50,757 nucleotides of DNA. It comes from Pseudomonadota bacterium. Lineage in GTDB: Bacteria > Pseudomonadota > Alphaproteobacteria > Caulobacterales > Caulobacteraceae. The position numbers and the translations under genes were made by a program. Below are positions 1 through 8,871 of this stretch, piece by piece. Numbering within the stretch: the stretch's first letter is position 1; every line of letters begins with the position of its first letter. The stretch covers positions 1-50,757 of the forward strand of contig CAUJHO010000087.1 of NCBI GenBank assembly GCA_963205025.1. The letters are read 5' to 3'. The notes beneath the pieces were generated by a model. That model ran no database searches. It was not told where the DNA came from and saw only the letters and a program-made list of their open reading frames with translations.

Positions 1-316
<316 letters not shown>

Positions 317-349
317 TCCACTCGACGGTCTGATGACTGACAAACAGGA

Positions 350-385
350 GCCCCGCTGGAGCCATCCAGCGGGGCTTTTGCTTTT
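350..385 (+). terminator. Rho-independent terminator after tuf
   Basis: A perfect 10-bp GC-rich stem (350-359 pairing with 366-375) with a 6-base loop is followed by TTTTGCTTTT. It lies just downstream of the tuf stop codon and before the oxidoreductase gene, as expected for the end of a highly expressed transcript. Confidence 0.9.
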
Positions 386-412
386 GCGGGATAGGCAGGG
401 CACACAACCCGC

Positions 413-1993
413 ATGACCCAAACGGACATCGTCATCATCGGTGGCGGCCACAACGGCCTGGTTTGTGCCTGGTATCTGGCCCGGCACGGATTGAAGGTGA
501 CGGTGCTGGAGCGTCGCCATGTCGTCGGTGGGGCGGCGGTGACCGAGGAATTCCATCCGGGCTTCCGCAACTCCACGGCCAGCTACACCGTCAGCCTGCT
601 GAACCCGAAGGTCATCGCCGATATGGAGCTGGCGCGACACGGCTTGCGGATCGTCGAGCGCCGGGCGTCGAATTTCCTGCCGCTGAATGATCGCGAGTAT
701 CTGCTGACCGGCGAGGGGCGGACCTATGATGAGGTCGCCAAATTCTCTCGAAAGGACGCCGACCTGCTTGGGGCCTATGCCGACCGTCTGGAAGCCATCG
801 CCGAGATCCTGCGTGACCTGGTCCTGGAGACCCCGCCAAACATGGTCGAAGGCGGGCTACTGGCGGCGCTACCGGAGCTGATCAAGGCTGGCGGCGTCGG
901 TCGGCGACTGGGACGGCTGAATACCCCGGAGCGCCGCGATCTCCTGGACCTGTTCACCAAGTCGGCCGGCGACTGGCTGGACGGCTGGTTCGAGAGCGAT
1001 CCGATCAAGGCCTGCTACGGCTTTGATTCCATCGTCGGCAACTATGCCAGCCCTTATGCGGCGGGGTCGGCCTATGTGCTGCTGCACCACGTCTTCGGCG
1101 AGGTGAACGGCAAGAAGGGGGCCTGGGGCCATGCCATCGGCGGCATGGGCGCGATCACCCAGGCCATGGCAGCGGCCTGTGCCGAGGCGGGGGTGACGAT
1201 CCGCCTGGACAGCCCCGTCCAGGAGGTCCTGACCGACGGTGGCCGCGCGGTCGGGATCGTGACCGACACCGGCGAACGGATCAGTGCGCGTGCGGTGGTC
1301 GCCAATGTCCATCCGCGCCTGCTGTATGAGCGGCTGATGGATCCGGCGGTCCTGCCGGAGGACTTCCGTGAACGGATCGGGCGCTATGCGTCGGGGTCAG
1401 GCACCTTTCGCATGAATGTGGCCCTGTCCGAGCTGCCCCGGTTCAGCTGTCTGCCCGAGGCCGGCGATCATCTGACGGCCGGGATCATCATGGCCCCCAA
1501 CCTGAAATACATGGACGAGGCCTGGATGGACGCGCGGCGGCACGGCTGGTCGCAAAAGCCGATCATCGAGATGCTGATCCCCTCGACCCTGGACGACAGC
1601 CTGGCCCCGGCGGGGCAGCATGTCGCCAGCCTGTTCTGTCAGCATGTCGAACCGGGTCTGGACTGGGACAAGCACCGCCAGACGGTCGCCGAGCTGATGA
1701 TCTCGACCATTGATGGCTATGCCCCCGGGTTCAAGGCGTCGGTCATCGGCTACGAGGCCAACTCGCCGCTGGATCTGGAGCGCAAGTTCGGCCTGGTGGG
1801 CGGCGATATCTTCCACGGCAAGCTCAGCCTGGACCAGCTGTTCAGCGCCCGGCCCGTGCTGGGCCACGGCAATTATCGTGCTCCGGTCGCGGGCCTCTAT
1901 ATGTGCGGAGCCGGCACTCATCCCGGCGGTGGCGTGACGGGCGCGCCCGGCCACAATGCCGCGCGCGAAATCCTGAGGGATTTGAAGCGATAG
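413..1993 (+). CDS. Phytoene-desaturase-like FAD-dependent oxidoreductase
   Basis: This 526-residue protein belongs to the NAD(P)/FAD-dependent oxidoreductase family that includes phytoene desaturases and PYROXD2-like proteins. The N-terminal Rossmann motif is IIGGGHNGL (about residues 8-16), with the ribose-binding acidic residue in VTVLE near residue 33. The C-terminal FAD signature [19 protein letters not shown] is intact near residue 500. The length fits the family. The substrate cannot be read from the sequence, and no carotenoid genes are nearby, so carotenoid desaturation is not implied. No clear Shine-Dalgarno precedes the ATG; the gene begins 27 bases after the tuf terminator. Confidence 0.88.
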   Translation: MTQTDIVIIGGGHNGLVCAWYLARHGLKVTVLERRHVVGGAAVTEEFHPGFRNSTASYTVSLLNPKVIADMELARHGLRIVERRASNFLPLNDREYLLTGEGRTYDEVAKFSRKDADLLGAYADRLEAIAEILRDLVLETPPNMVEGGLLAALPELIKAGGVGRRLGRLNTPERRDLLDLFTKSAGDWLDGWFESDPIKACYGFDSIVGNYASPYAAGSAYVLLHHVFGEVNGKKGAWGHAIGGMGAITQAMAAACAEAGVTIRLDSPVQEVLTDGGRAVGIVTDTGERISARAVVANVHPRLLYERLMDPAVLPEDFRERIGRYASGSGTFRMNVALSELPRFSCLPEAGDHLTAGIIMAPNLKYMDEAWMDARRHGWSQKPIIEMLIPSTLDDSLAPAGQHVASLFCQHVEPGLDWDKHRQTVAELMISTIDGYAPGFKASVIGYEANSPLDLERKFGLVGGDIFHGKLSLDQLFSARPVLGHGNYRAPVAGLYMCGAGTHPGGGVTGAPGHNAAREILRDLKR

Positions 1994-2033
1994 TTGACTT
2001 GGAACGGACGGGTTCCGGGCCTATGTAGCGGCC

Positions 2034-2393
2034 ATGACCAACTCCGTGATGACCGGCCTGAAGCGCGGCCTGATGATGCGTTGCCCCGCGTGCGGCAAGG
2101 GCAAGCTGTTCCGATCCTATCTCAAGGTCGATCCGGTCTGTGACGCCTGCGGCCACGACAACGGCCAGTACCGCGCCGATGACGGCCCGGCCTATTTCAC
2201 CATGCTGATCATCGGCCATGTGGTGATTGCACCGCTGCTGTTCTTCGAAGTGATCTGGCAGGCCAATCCGCTGATCGTGCTGGGCCTGATGCTGCCGTTC
2301 CTGGCGCTGGTGACACTCGGGGCTCTGCCGGTGATCAAGGGCGGTGTGGTCGGTGCCCTGTGGGCCTTGCGGCTGAAGGGCGATCACCGCTGA
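2034..2393 (+). CDS. DUF983 family small membrane protein
   Basis: This 119-residue protein has the DUF983 layout: an N-terminal zinc-ribbon-like segment with two CxxC pairs (Cys17/20 and Cys36/39), followed by two hydrophobic segments (about residues 57-77 and 80-105). The function of the family is unknown; the cysteine pairs suggest metal binding on the cytoplasmic side. It starts 40 bases after the oxidoreductase stop. A GC-rich inverted repeat (2396-2403 with 2419-2426) follows the stop but has no T-tract. Confidence 0.88.
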   Translation: MTNSVMTGLKRGLMMRCPACGKGKLFRSYLKVDPVCDACGHDNGQYRADDGPAYFTMLIIGHVVIAPLLFFEVIWQANPLIVLGLMLPFLALVTLGALPVIKGGVVGALWALRLKGDHR

Positions 2394-2506
2394 TGACGCC
2401 GGCCCGCCGGGGCGATCAGCCGGCGTGTGCAGTGTGGGCGTGGGCTGTCTATCCGAGGGTTCCTGGGATCCAGCGTCAGGACGCGGTCAGCCATCGTTGT
2501 ATGGAA

Positions 2507-2581
2507 TGGTGGACGCGACAGGGATTGAACCTGTGACCCCCTCGGTGTGAACGAGGTGCTCTACCGCTGAGCTACGCGTCC
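2507..2581 (-). tRNA. tRNA-Val (anticodon CAC)
   Basis: On the minus strand the cloverleaf is complete: acceptor GGACGCG pairing with CGCGTCC, D-arm GCTC/GAGC, anticodon stem CCTCG/CGAGG with loop TTCACAC, and T-arm ACAGG-TTCAATC-CCTGT. The anticodon is CAC, reading GUG (valine). The 3' CCA is encoded. Confidence 0.97.
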
Positions 2582-2630
2582 CTGACCGCATCGGCGGGAG
2601 GCGGGTGAATAGCCCGCGATGCGCCCGCAA

Positions 2631-3065
2631 TCAAGCGACGATCAGGCTTTCCAGTGCCGCACGAACCGGGGCCGGGATCGGGACCGGGCGGCGGGTCTGG
2701 CGATCGACATAGACATGCACGAACCAGCCGTCGGCGGCGGCCTGATCCTGGCCGTCGGAAAACAGGGCCAGGGCGTAGCGGACACTGGAATTGCCCAGCG
2801 TCTCGACCCGCATCGCGACCTCGATGGTTTCGGGAAAAGCGAGGGCGGCGTGGTAGCGACACCCCGTCTCGATCACCAGGCCGATAGCGTCGCTTGAGGC
2901 GGTGTCCAGCAGGCCGCGCTCGATCAGCCAGGTGTTCACCGCCGTATCGAAGAAGCCGTAGTAGGCGGCGTTGTTCACATGCCCATAGACGTCGTTGTCG
3001 GCCCAGCGCGTGGGCATGGGGCGGATGACGGCGAACTGGTCGCGGGTGGGCCGGACGACGGACAT
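2631..3065 (-). CDS. Acyl-CoA thioesterase, 4HBT hotdog family
   Basis: This 144-residue protein is a single hotdog-fold thioesterase, hydrolysing acyl-CoA thioesters in the cytoplasm. The key motif is WADNDVYGHVNNAAYYGFFD near residues 21-40, with Asp25 at the position of the catalytic Asp of the 4-hydroxybenzoyl-CoA thioesterase family. The length matches YbgC/FadM-type enzymes. It stands alone between tRNA genes, with no neighbours that reveal its substrate. Confidence 0.88.
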   Translation of the reverse strand: MSVVRPTRDQFAVIRPMPTRWADNDVYGHVNNAAYYGFFDTAVNTWLIERGLLDTASSDAIGLVIETGCRYHAALAFPETIEVAMRVETLGNSSVRYALALFSDGQDQAAADGWFVHVYVDRQTRRPVPIPAPVRAALESLIVA

Positions 3066-3150
3066 GAGACGGTGTATGGCATCGACGCCGCACCGATGCC
3101 ATCGGCAGGGGTCGACGGTGTTGGAGAGCTGGCTTAGGGGTGACGCCAGC

Positions 3151-3235
3151 GCGAGCGTGGCGGAATTGGTAGACGCAAGGGACTTAAAATCCCTCGGCCT
3201 TGGTCATGTGGGTTCGATCCCCACCGCTCGCACCA
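3151..3235 (+). tRNA. tRNA-Leu (anticodon TAA)
   Basis: A class II tRNA with acceptor GCGAGCG/CGCTCGC, anticodon stem AGGGA/TCCCT and loop CTTAAAA (anticodon TAA), a long variable arm, and T-arm GTGGG-TTCGATC-CCCAC. The CCA end is encoded. Confidence 0.97.
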
Positions 3236-3365
3236 CCTCCGATACAGTATAGGTTGCCGTTGCGCCGTGGTGAGGAAATGTAGCTTTCCCACCCACAAGA
3301 GGATTGACGCCGCCAAACCGTGTTATGGTACGATAATCTACATTTGGGCGTAAACGAGAGTGGGA

Positions 3366-3950
3366 ATGTCGGGGCCGGAACACGATCAAGCGGACGTTGA
3401 AGCTGCCGTGCGCATTGATGGACGAGTAAAATGGTTCGACCCGGGAAAGGGTTACGGATTTATTGTCCCGCAAGACCCTTCGGTGACCGAAAACAAGGAC
3501 GTCCTGGTTCACATCTCGAGCCTGAAGGACTTCGGCCATGACGGGGCCGACGAAGGGGCCCCCATCCGTTGCGATGTGATTCGCCGGCCCAAGGGATGGC
3601 AGGTGTCGACCATCTACGAATTGGGCGAGGGGGAGGCTGTCGTGGACGGGGAGCGTCCGCAGTTGCGATCTTCGGGCTATGAGGGTCTCAAGCGCGACAT
3701 GGTGCCGCGCGCGCGTCGGGCCCCGCCCGAGCCCTATGAAGGCCCGGCCGAGCGCGTCGTGGTCAAATGGTTCAACCGCACCAAGGGCTATGGCTTTGTC
3801 GTTCGCAACGGCGATGACGCCGACATTTTCGTACATATCGAGACGCTGCGCCGGTGCGGGCTTGACGATCTGCAGCCGGGGGAGGAAGTGGAGGTGCGCT
3901 TCGCCCGGGGCCCCAAGGGCCTCGTCGTGGCGGAAATCGCGTCCAACTAG
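3366..3950 (+). CDS. Cold-shock protein with two cold-shock domains
   Basis: This 194-residue protein contains two cold-shock domains, about residues 17-90 and 129-194. Each has the RNA-binding core KWF...KGYGF (Lys22-Trp-Phe and Lys134-Trp-Phe) followed by a VHI segment. A charged, proline-containing linker of about 45 residues joins them. Double-CSD proteins are common in alphaproteobacteria, where they act as nucleic-acid chaperones. The start chosen is ATG at 3366, preceded at 5-base spacing by GAGAG; a GTG two codons earlier (3360) is less likely. The long upstream region, about 130 bases from the tRNA-Leu gene, leaves room for a structured leader. Confidence 0.93.
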   Translation: MSGPEHDQADVEAAVRIDGRVKWFDPGKGYGFIVPQDPSVTENKDVLVHISSLKDFGHDGADEGAPIRCDVIRRPKGWQVSTIYELGEGEAVVDGERPQLRSSGYEGLKRDMVPRARRAPPEPYEGPAERVVVKWFNRTKGYGFVVRNGDDADIFVHIETLRRCGLDDLQPGEEVEVRFARGPKGLVVAEIASN

Positions 3951-3971
3951 TCCTTGTCTGGAGAGGTCCTG

Positions 3972-4457
3972 ATGACTGGGATCGTTCGCCTCGGTGTCGT
4001 CACCCTGATCGTGGGGCTGGGTCTGGGAGCCTGTTCGGGCGGCACCGGCACCGACGAGGCCGCCGACGGCGCGGCCGCGACCGAAGCCCTGACCATCGTG
4101 ACAGACACGGGCCGCCACGCCTTTCAGGTCGAGATCGCCGATGACGAAGAGGAGCGCCAGCGCGGCCTGATGTTCCGCCCGCCGCTGCCCAATGGCGGCG
4201 GCATGCTGTTCGAGTTCCCCGAAGCGTCTGAACAGTCGTTCTGGATGCACAATACGCCCAGCTCGCTGGACATTCTCTATATCGGGCCGGACGGTCGTAT
4301 CATCTCGATCGCCCGAAATACGACGCCGAATTCCGACACGCCGATCCCGTCGAACGGAGCCGCCAACGGGGTGCTGGAATTGCGGGCCGGGCGCGCCGCC
4401 GAGATCAGCGCCGACCCTGGCGATCAGGTCATCCATCCGTTTTTCGGTAACGACTAG
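3972..4457 (+). CDS. DUF192 family lipoprotein
   Basis: This 161-residue protein is a member of the DUF192 (COG1430) family, whose function is unknown. It starts with a lipoprotein signal peptide ending LGLGAC, with Cys21 as the lipidation site. The mature domain shows the family pattern: the [10 protein letters not shown] segment, [22 protein letters not shown] and VLELRAG. The ATG at 3972 was chosen over TTG at 3954 because GAGAGG lies 5 bases upstream and because it gives a clean signal peptide. It begins 21 bases after the cold-shock gene and may share its transcript. Confidence 0.9.
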   Translation: MTGIVRLGVVTLIVGLGLGACSGGTGTDEAADGAAATEALTIVTDTGRHAFQVEIADDEEERQRGLMFRPPLPNGGGMLFEFPEASEQSFWMHNTPSSLDILYIGPDGRIISIARNTTPNSDTPIPSNGAANGVLELRAGRAAEISADPGDQVIHPFFGND

Positions 4458-4502
4458 CGCAGGTGCCCGGGCCGTGGCAGAAGCGCCTTCGCCGAGGTGA
4501 CC

Positions 4503-4579
4503 CGGGGCGTAGCGCAGCCTGGTAGCGCATCTGCTTTGGGAGCAGAGGGTCGCAGGTTCAAATCCTGCCGCCCCGACCA
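4503..4579 (+). tRNA. tRNA-Pro (anticodon TGG)
   Basis: The cloverleaf is complete: acceptor CGGGGCG/CGCCCCG, anticodon stem TCTGC/GCAGA with loop TTTGGGA (anticodon TGG), T-arm GCAGG-TTCAAAT-CCTGC. The CCA end is encoded. Confidence 0.97.
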
Positions 4580-4607
4580 CCGCCGGACGATGACTGGAGA
4601 CGAGACC

Positions 4608-4913
4608 ATGCTGGCCCGCATCTACAAGCCCGCCAAGACCGCCATGCAGTCGGGCAAGGCCAAGACCCATGCCTGGGTGCTGGAGTTCGCACCGGCCTCG
4701 GCCCGCACCCTCGATCCGCTGACGGGCTGGACCAGCTCGGGTGACATGAATGGCCAGGTGCGCCTGAAGTTTGAGACGCAGGCCGAGGCCGTGGCCTATG
4801 CCGAACGTCACGGCATTCCGTTCGAACTGTTCGAGCCCCAGTCGCCGCCGCTGATCATCAAGGCCTATGCCGACAACTTTGCGACCAACCGCAAACAGTC
4901 CTGGACGCATTGA
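4608..4913 (+). CDS. NADH-ubiquinone oxidoreductase NDUFS4-type accessory subunit
   Basis: This 101-residue protein resembles the ETC complex I subunit conserved region (NDUFS4, 18 kDa subunit), an accessory subunit of alphaproteobacterial and mitochondrial complex I at the edge of the NADH-binding arm. Recognisable features are [18 protein letters not shown], then [23 protein letters not shown], and the C-terminal KSW-like KQSW. ATG 4608 is preceded by GGAG at 8-base spacing. The gene is squeezed between tRNA-Pro and tRNA-Arg, away from any nuo genes; such isolation is common for this subunit. Confidence 0.9.
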   Translation: MLARIYKPAKTAMQSGKAKTHAWVLEFAPASARTLDPLTGWTSSGDMNGQVRLKFETQAEAVAYAERHGIPFELFEPQSPPLIIKAYADNFATNRKQSWTH

Positions 4914-4914
4914 G

Positions 4915-4991
4915 GCGCCCGTAGCTCAACCGGATAGAGCATCCGCCTTCTAAGCGGACGGTTGCAGGTTCGAGTCCTGCCGGGCGCGCCA
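4915..4991 (+). tRNA. tRNA-Arg (anticodon TCT)
   Basis: Acceptor GCGCCCG/CGGGCGC, anticodon stem TCCGC/GCGGA with loop CTTCTAA (anticodon TCT, reading AGA), T-arm GCAGG-TTCGAGT-CCTGC, discriminator G and encoded CCA. It starts one base after the preceding stop codon. Confidence 0.97.
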
Positions 4992-5048
4992 GCGCGCGAG
5001 GGGAGGCGGCACGACCTTCACGCCGCGCCGGCTTTTGGCTTCAGCGGA

Positions 5049-6215
5049 CTAGCCGGATCGGCTGGCCCGGAACGCCGCAAGGCCCCGCTCCAGGTCGGCG
5101 ATCAGGTCGGACGGAGCCTCAAGCCCGATGTGCAGGCGGATCAGCGGCCCGGCCAGTGACGGCGGCTCGGCGCGACCGGTCAACTGGGCGTCTTCGCAGG
5201 TCGCCAGACTCTCGAAGCCGCCCCAGGAGAAGCCCAGGCCGAACAGCTCCAGGGCATCGAGCATGGCCTCGGCAGCGCGCCCGTCACCGCCGTCGAGGAC
5301 CACACCCATCAGGCTGGCCGCGCCGCTGAAGTCCCGGGCCCACAGGGCGTGGTCCGGCGACGAGGACAGGGCCGGCCAGAGCACCTCGGCCACCTCGGGG
5401 CGGCCCTGAAGCCACTCGGCGACGCGGCGACCGTTGCGCGCGTGCTGGGCCATGCGGGTCGGCAGGGTACGCAGGCCCCGCAGCATCAGCCAGGCGTCAT
5501 CGGGCGAGACATACAGGCCCAGATCCGCAATCAGCTGGCTGACCTGGCGCGACATCTCCGGCGTCCGGCAGGAAATCGCGCCGCCGAAGACGTCGGAATG
5601 ACCAGATACATATTTACTGAGGGCCTGGACGCTGAGGTCCGCCCCATGCTGGATCGGCTTGAACAACAGGCTGGCGGCCCAGGTGTTGTCGACCATGGAA
5701 ATCACGCCCGCCTCGGCACAGCGCGCGACGAGGGCCGGCACATCCTGGACCTCGAAGGTGGCCGTGCCCGGCGATTCCATCAGCAGTAGCCGGGTGCGCT
5801 CGGTGAACAGGGCGGCGACTTCGTCTGGTTCGGCGCGCGGCGCATGACAGCGGAAGGTAATGCCCAGCCGCGTCAGGGTTCGCTGGAGGGCCTGCCGCCC
5901 GGGCCAGTAGCAGGCGTCCGTGACCAGGACCTCGTCGCCGGGCTCGAGCACGGCGAGCAGGGCGACCGACACTGCCGTCAGTCCGGTCGAGACGACGAAG
6001 GTTCGATCGGCCCCCTCCATCTCGGCCAGCAGCCGGCTGAGCTCGGCATGAACACCGGCCCCATCTATGCCGTAAACCGGACCCAGGGTCTCGTCGCGCA
6101 GATCGGCGGCGCGCGCGTTCAGCAGGGTCGTGCCGCGCGCGATCGGTGGATTGACCGGGCGGCGGCCCTGAGGTCGCCGGGTCGCGGATCGTATCAGGCG
6201 AGTTTGTTCGTCCAC
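5049..6215 (-). CDS. metC: Cystathionine beta-lyase
   Basis: This 388-residue PLP enzyme of the Cys/Met metabolism family most resembles cystathionine beta-lyase, which cleaves cystathionine to homocysteine, pyruvate and ammonia. Landmarks are YGIDGAGVHAEL, the Asp-containing MVDNTWA motif that contacts the PLP nitrogen, and the PLP lysine in SKYVSGHSD (Lys201). The C-terminus has the FSWGGFESL motif typical of MetC. The last ~20 residues resemble those of the second enzyme of this family at the right edge of the window. The gene is divergent from the binding protein, with 72 bases between starts. The beta-lyase versus gamma-lyase assignment rests on overall resemblance. Confidence 0.88.
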   Translation of the reverse strand: MDEQTRLIRSATRRPQGRRPVNPPIARGTTLLNARAADLRDETLGPVYGIDGAGVHAELSRLLAEMEGADRTFVVSTGLTAVSVALLAVLEPGDEVLVTDACYWPGRQALQRTLTRLGITFRCHAPRAEPDEVAALFTERTRLLLMESPGTATFEVQDVPALVARCAEAGVISMVDNTWAASLLFKPIQHGADLSVQALSKYVSGHSDVFGGAISCRTPEMSRQVSQLIADLGLYVSPDDAWLMLRGLRTLPTRMAQHARNGRRVAEWLQGRPEVAEVLWPALSSSPDHALWARDFSGAASLMGVVLDGGDGRAAEAMLDALELFGLGFSWGGFESLATCEDAQLTGRAEPPSLAGPLIRLHIGLEAPSDLIADLERGLAAFRASRSG

Positions 6216-6287
6216 TTGACGCGACCCCTGCTAGGTTGGTTGTTGGGAACACTAGGCGTGGCGCTGGCCTCGCGACAAGGGACGCCG

Positions 6288-7397
6288 ATGCGGCTGGGAG
6301 CTCTTTCAGGATTGATGGTGGCGGCGCTGGTGTCGCTGGCGGCCTGTGGTGGAGGTGCCGACCAGGTCGAAGACACCACGACGGATGCTGCCGTCCAGGG
6401 CCGGCCGGAAACACCAGAAGTCGAGGTGACGCGCCCGGCGGGGCCGACCCTGACCTCCATTCGATCCCGCGGGCATCTGAACTGTGGCATCCACCCGGGG
6501 CTGGTCGGCTTTTCCTACACCGACAATCGCGGACGCTGGCGCGGCTTTGACATCGACTTCTGCCGGGCGACGGCGGCGGCGGTGCTCGGCGATCCGAACG
6601 CGGTCAGGTTCGTGCCGGTGACCAATGACCAGCGCTTTCCGGCGCTGGAGGAGGGCCGGGTCGATGTGCTGTGGCGCAACACCTCGCGCACGCTTAGCCG
6701 TGATGGCTCGGGTTTCGACTTTCCCGGCACCAACTATTTCGATGGTCAGGGCTTCCTGGTTCGCCGCAACCTCGACCTGAGCAGCGCGACCGAGCTGAAT
6801 GGCGCGCGCGTCTGTGTCCAGGCCGGCTCGACGTCAGAGTTGAATGTCGCCGACTGGTTTCGGGTCCATGGCCTGACCTACACGCCCGTCGTCGTCGCCA
6901 GCGAAACAGCGGCCCGGACCGCCTATGCCCGCGAGGACTGTGATGCCTTGACGGCGGATGTCTCGGCCCTGGCGGCGGCGCGCACGACCCTGTCGGACCC
7001 CCGGGCGCATGTCATCCTGCCGGATGTGATCTCGCGCGAGCCCCTGGGCCCGGCGGTCCGCGAGGGTGATGATCAATGGGCCGATATCGTGCGCTGGACC
7101 CTGAACGCCCTGATCCTGGCGGAGGCCCTGGATGTAACCCAGGAGAATATCGACCAGATGGTCGAGGAAACCCGCAATCCTGAAATCCGGCGGCTGCTCG
7201 GCGTAGAGGGCCATGTCGGTCGCCCGCTCGGCCTGAACGATACCTGGGCGCGCCAGGCGATTTCGGCTGCGGGCAACTATGGCGAGATCTTCGAGCGCAA
7301 CGTCGGCACCGAGTCGGCGCTGGACCTGTCGCGAGGTCTGAATGCGCTATGGACGGCGCAGCCCGCTGGACTGATGTACGCTGCGCCGATTCGATAG
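6288..7397 (+). CDS. Amino-acid ABC transporter substrate-binding lipoprotein (AapJ-like)
   Basis: This 369-residue protein resembles the periplasmic binding protein of the general L-amino-acid transporter (AapJ/BztA). A lipoprotein signal ends SLAAC with Cys20. The mature domain starts SIRSRGHLNCGIHPGL, followed by GRWRGFDIDFCRATAAAVLGD, NYFDGQGFLVRR and the family's C-terminal NYGEIFERNVG. Genes for the permease and ATPase (aapQMP) are not next to it, so it must work with a distant transporter or as a sensor. A lipid anchor is unusual for AapJ, which is normally soluble. The ATG at 6288 has AAGGGA about 5 bases upstream. Confidence 0.87.
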   Translation: MRLGALSGLMVAALVSLAACGGGADQVEDTTTDAAVQGRPETPEVEVTRPAGPTLTSIRSRGHLNCGIHPGLVGFSYTDNRGRWRGFDIDFCRATAAAVLGDPNAVRFVPVTNDQRFPALEEGRVDVLWRNTSRTLSRDGSGFDFPGTNYFDGQGFLVRRNLDLSSATELNGARVCVQAGSTSELNVADWFRVHGLTYTPVVVASETAARTAYAREDCDALTADVSALAAARTTLSDPRAHVILPDVISREPLGPAVREGDDQWADIVRWTLNALILAEALDVTQENIDQMVEETRNPEIRRLLGVEGHVGRPLGLNDTWARQAISAAGNYGEIFERNVGTESALDLSRGLNALWTAQPAGLMYAAPIR

Positions 7398-7424
7398 TGC
7401 CGAATTCCGGGGAGGGGAATCTAG

Positions 7425-8756
7425 ATGACCGCTGCTGAGACGCGCCCGAAACCCAGCAACCTGCATTGGTTGATGCTGCTGGGCTTCCTTGTTGGCCTGG
7501 GGGGTGGACTGGCGGTCAATCTGGGCGTCGGGCCCGAGACGCCCTGGGTGGTGTTCGTCACCGACAACATCACCGGCCCGATCGGACAGATCTTCCTGCG
7601 GCTGCTGTTCATGCTGGTGTTGCCGCTGCTGGTGGCGGCGCTGATCACCGGTATCGCAGAGATGGGGGACGTGAAGGCCCTGGGAAAGGTGGGGCTGAAG
7701 ACCCTGCTGTTCACCATCCTGATTTCCAGCATTGCCGTCGTCATCGGCCTGGTCACGGTGAATGTCTTGCGGCCAGGCGATGGGGTCGATCCGGTCCTGG
7801 CTCAGGAACTGCTCGAACAGGGCCGCCAGGGCGCGCAAGGGATCGTGGACAGTGCGCCGGCCTCGGTGGGCGGGGCCCAGTTCTTCCTGGACCTCATTCC
7901 AGCCAATGTGGTCACGGCGGCCGCCGACAACCAGATCCTGCCGGTGATGGTCTTTGCGCTGTTCGTCGGGATCGGGCTGGTCATGACCCGGAGCCCGGCG
8001 GCGGACCACTTCCAGCGCACGATGGAAGGCCTGCTGGAGGTGATGATGAAGCTGATCGGGCTGGTCATCTCGTTTGCACCGATCGCCATCGCCTGCCTCA
8101 TGTTCAACCTGGCAGCCCTGTTCGGCTGGGACCTGCTGGTCCGGCTCGGTGCCTATGCCGGCGTCGTCGTGCTGGCGCTGTCGATCCACTTTTTCATCGT
8201 CTATTCGCTGGCGGTCTGGGGGCTGGGTGGCCGCAATCCGGTCAGCTTCTTCAAGGCGGTGCAGCCGGCCGTCGTGGTGGCCTTCTCGACCGCCTCGTCC
8301 AATGCGACCCTGCCGACGGCGCTGCAGGTGGCGGAATTCCGACTGAAGCTGCCGCGCAAGATTTCCCGCTTCGTCCTGACCGTGGGGGCGACGGCCAACC
8401 AGAACGGCACGGCGCTGTTCGAGGGCGTGACGGTGCTGTTCCTGGCCCAGTTCTTCGGTGTGGATCTGTCGCTGCAGCAGCAGGTCATGGTGATGTTCAT
8501 CTGTATCCTCGGCGGGATCGGGACCGCCGGCGTCCCGGCCGGATCGCTGCCGGTGATCGCCATGATCCTGGCCATGGTCGGAATTCCGCCCGAAGGGATC
8601 GGCCTGATCCTCGGCGTGGACCGGTTCCTGGACATGTGCCGCACCACCCTGAATGTGACGGGCGACCTGGTTGCGGCGACGGTAGTGTCACGCGGCGAAA
8701 GCGATCCTCCGGGTCTGGAGCTGCCGCCCTCGATTGCCGAACCGCCTGGGCCATAG
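7425..8756 (+). CDS. Dicarboxylate/amino acid:cation symporter (DAACS family)
   Basis: This 443-residue inner-membrane carrier belongs to the GltP/DctA family, which imports glutamate, aspartate or C4-dicarboxylates with protons or sodium. It shows about eight hydrophobic segments. The reentrant-loop signature FSTASSNATLPT lies near residues 287-298 and the ATANQNGTALFEG motif near 322-334; NVTGD is near residue 410. It begins 27 bases after the binding protein, so the two may be co-transcribed and both handle acidic amino acids, although that pairing is inferred only from position. Confidence 0.93.
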   Translation: MTAAETRPKPSNLHWLMLLGFLVGLGGGLAVNLGVGPETPWVVFVTDNITGPIGQIFLRLLFMLVLPLLVAALITGIAEMGDVKALGKVGLKTLLFTILISSIAVVIGLVTVNVLRPGDGVDPVLAQELLEQGRQGAQGIVDSAPASVGGAQFFLDLIPANVVTAAADNQILPVMVFALFVGIGLVMTRSPAADHFQRTMEGLLEVMMKLIGLVISFAPIAIACLMFNLAALFGWDLLVRLGAYAGVVVLALSIHFFIVYSLAVWGLGGRNPVSFFKAVQPAVVVAFSTASSNATLPTALQVAEFRLKLPRKISRFVLTVGATANQNGTALFEGVTVLFLAQFFGVDLSLQQQVMVMFICILGGIGTAGVPAGSLPVIAMILAMVGIPPEGIGLILGVDRFLDMCRTTLNVTGDLVAATVVSRGESDPPGLELPPSIAEPPGP

Positions 8757-8871
8757 GCCGGCGAATTCCTCCTGGAAGGAAGGCCTGCTTCGCTCGGTTC
8801 TGTCCGTTGCGTGGCGGGTGTCGAGAATCCCTCTTGCCTTTCGCGCGGCCTGACTTCAGCTTCCGCGCCCC

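Noticed and set aside
3276-3345. Inverted repeat AAATGTAG / CTACATTT before the cold-shock gene as a cold-responsive leader
   Set aside because: Arms of 8 bases spaced 54 bases apart are likely to occur by chance; no further support.
3204-4910. 568-codon open frame on the minus strand
   Set aside because: It runs antisense through two tRNA genes and three clear genes (cold shock, DUF192, NDUFS4); high GC content leaves such frames open by chance.
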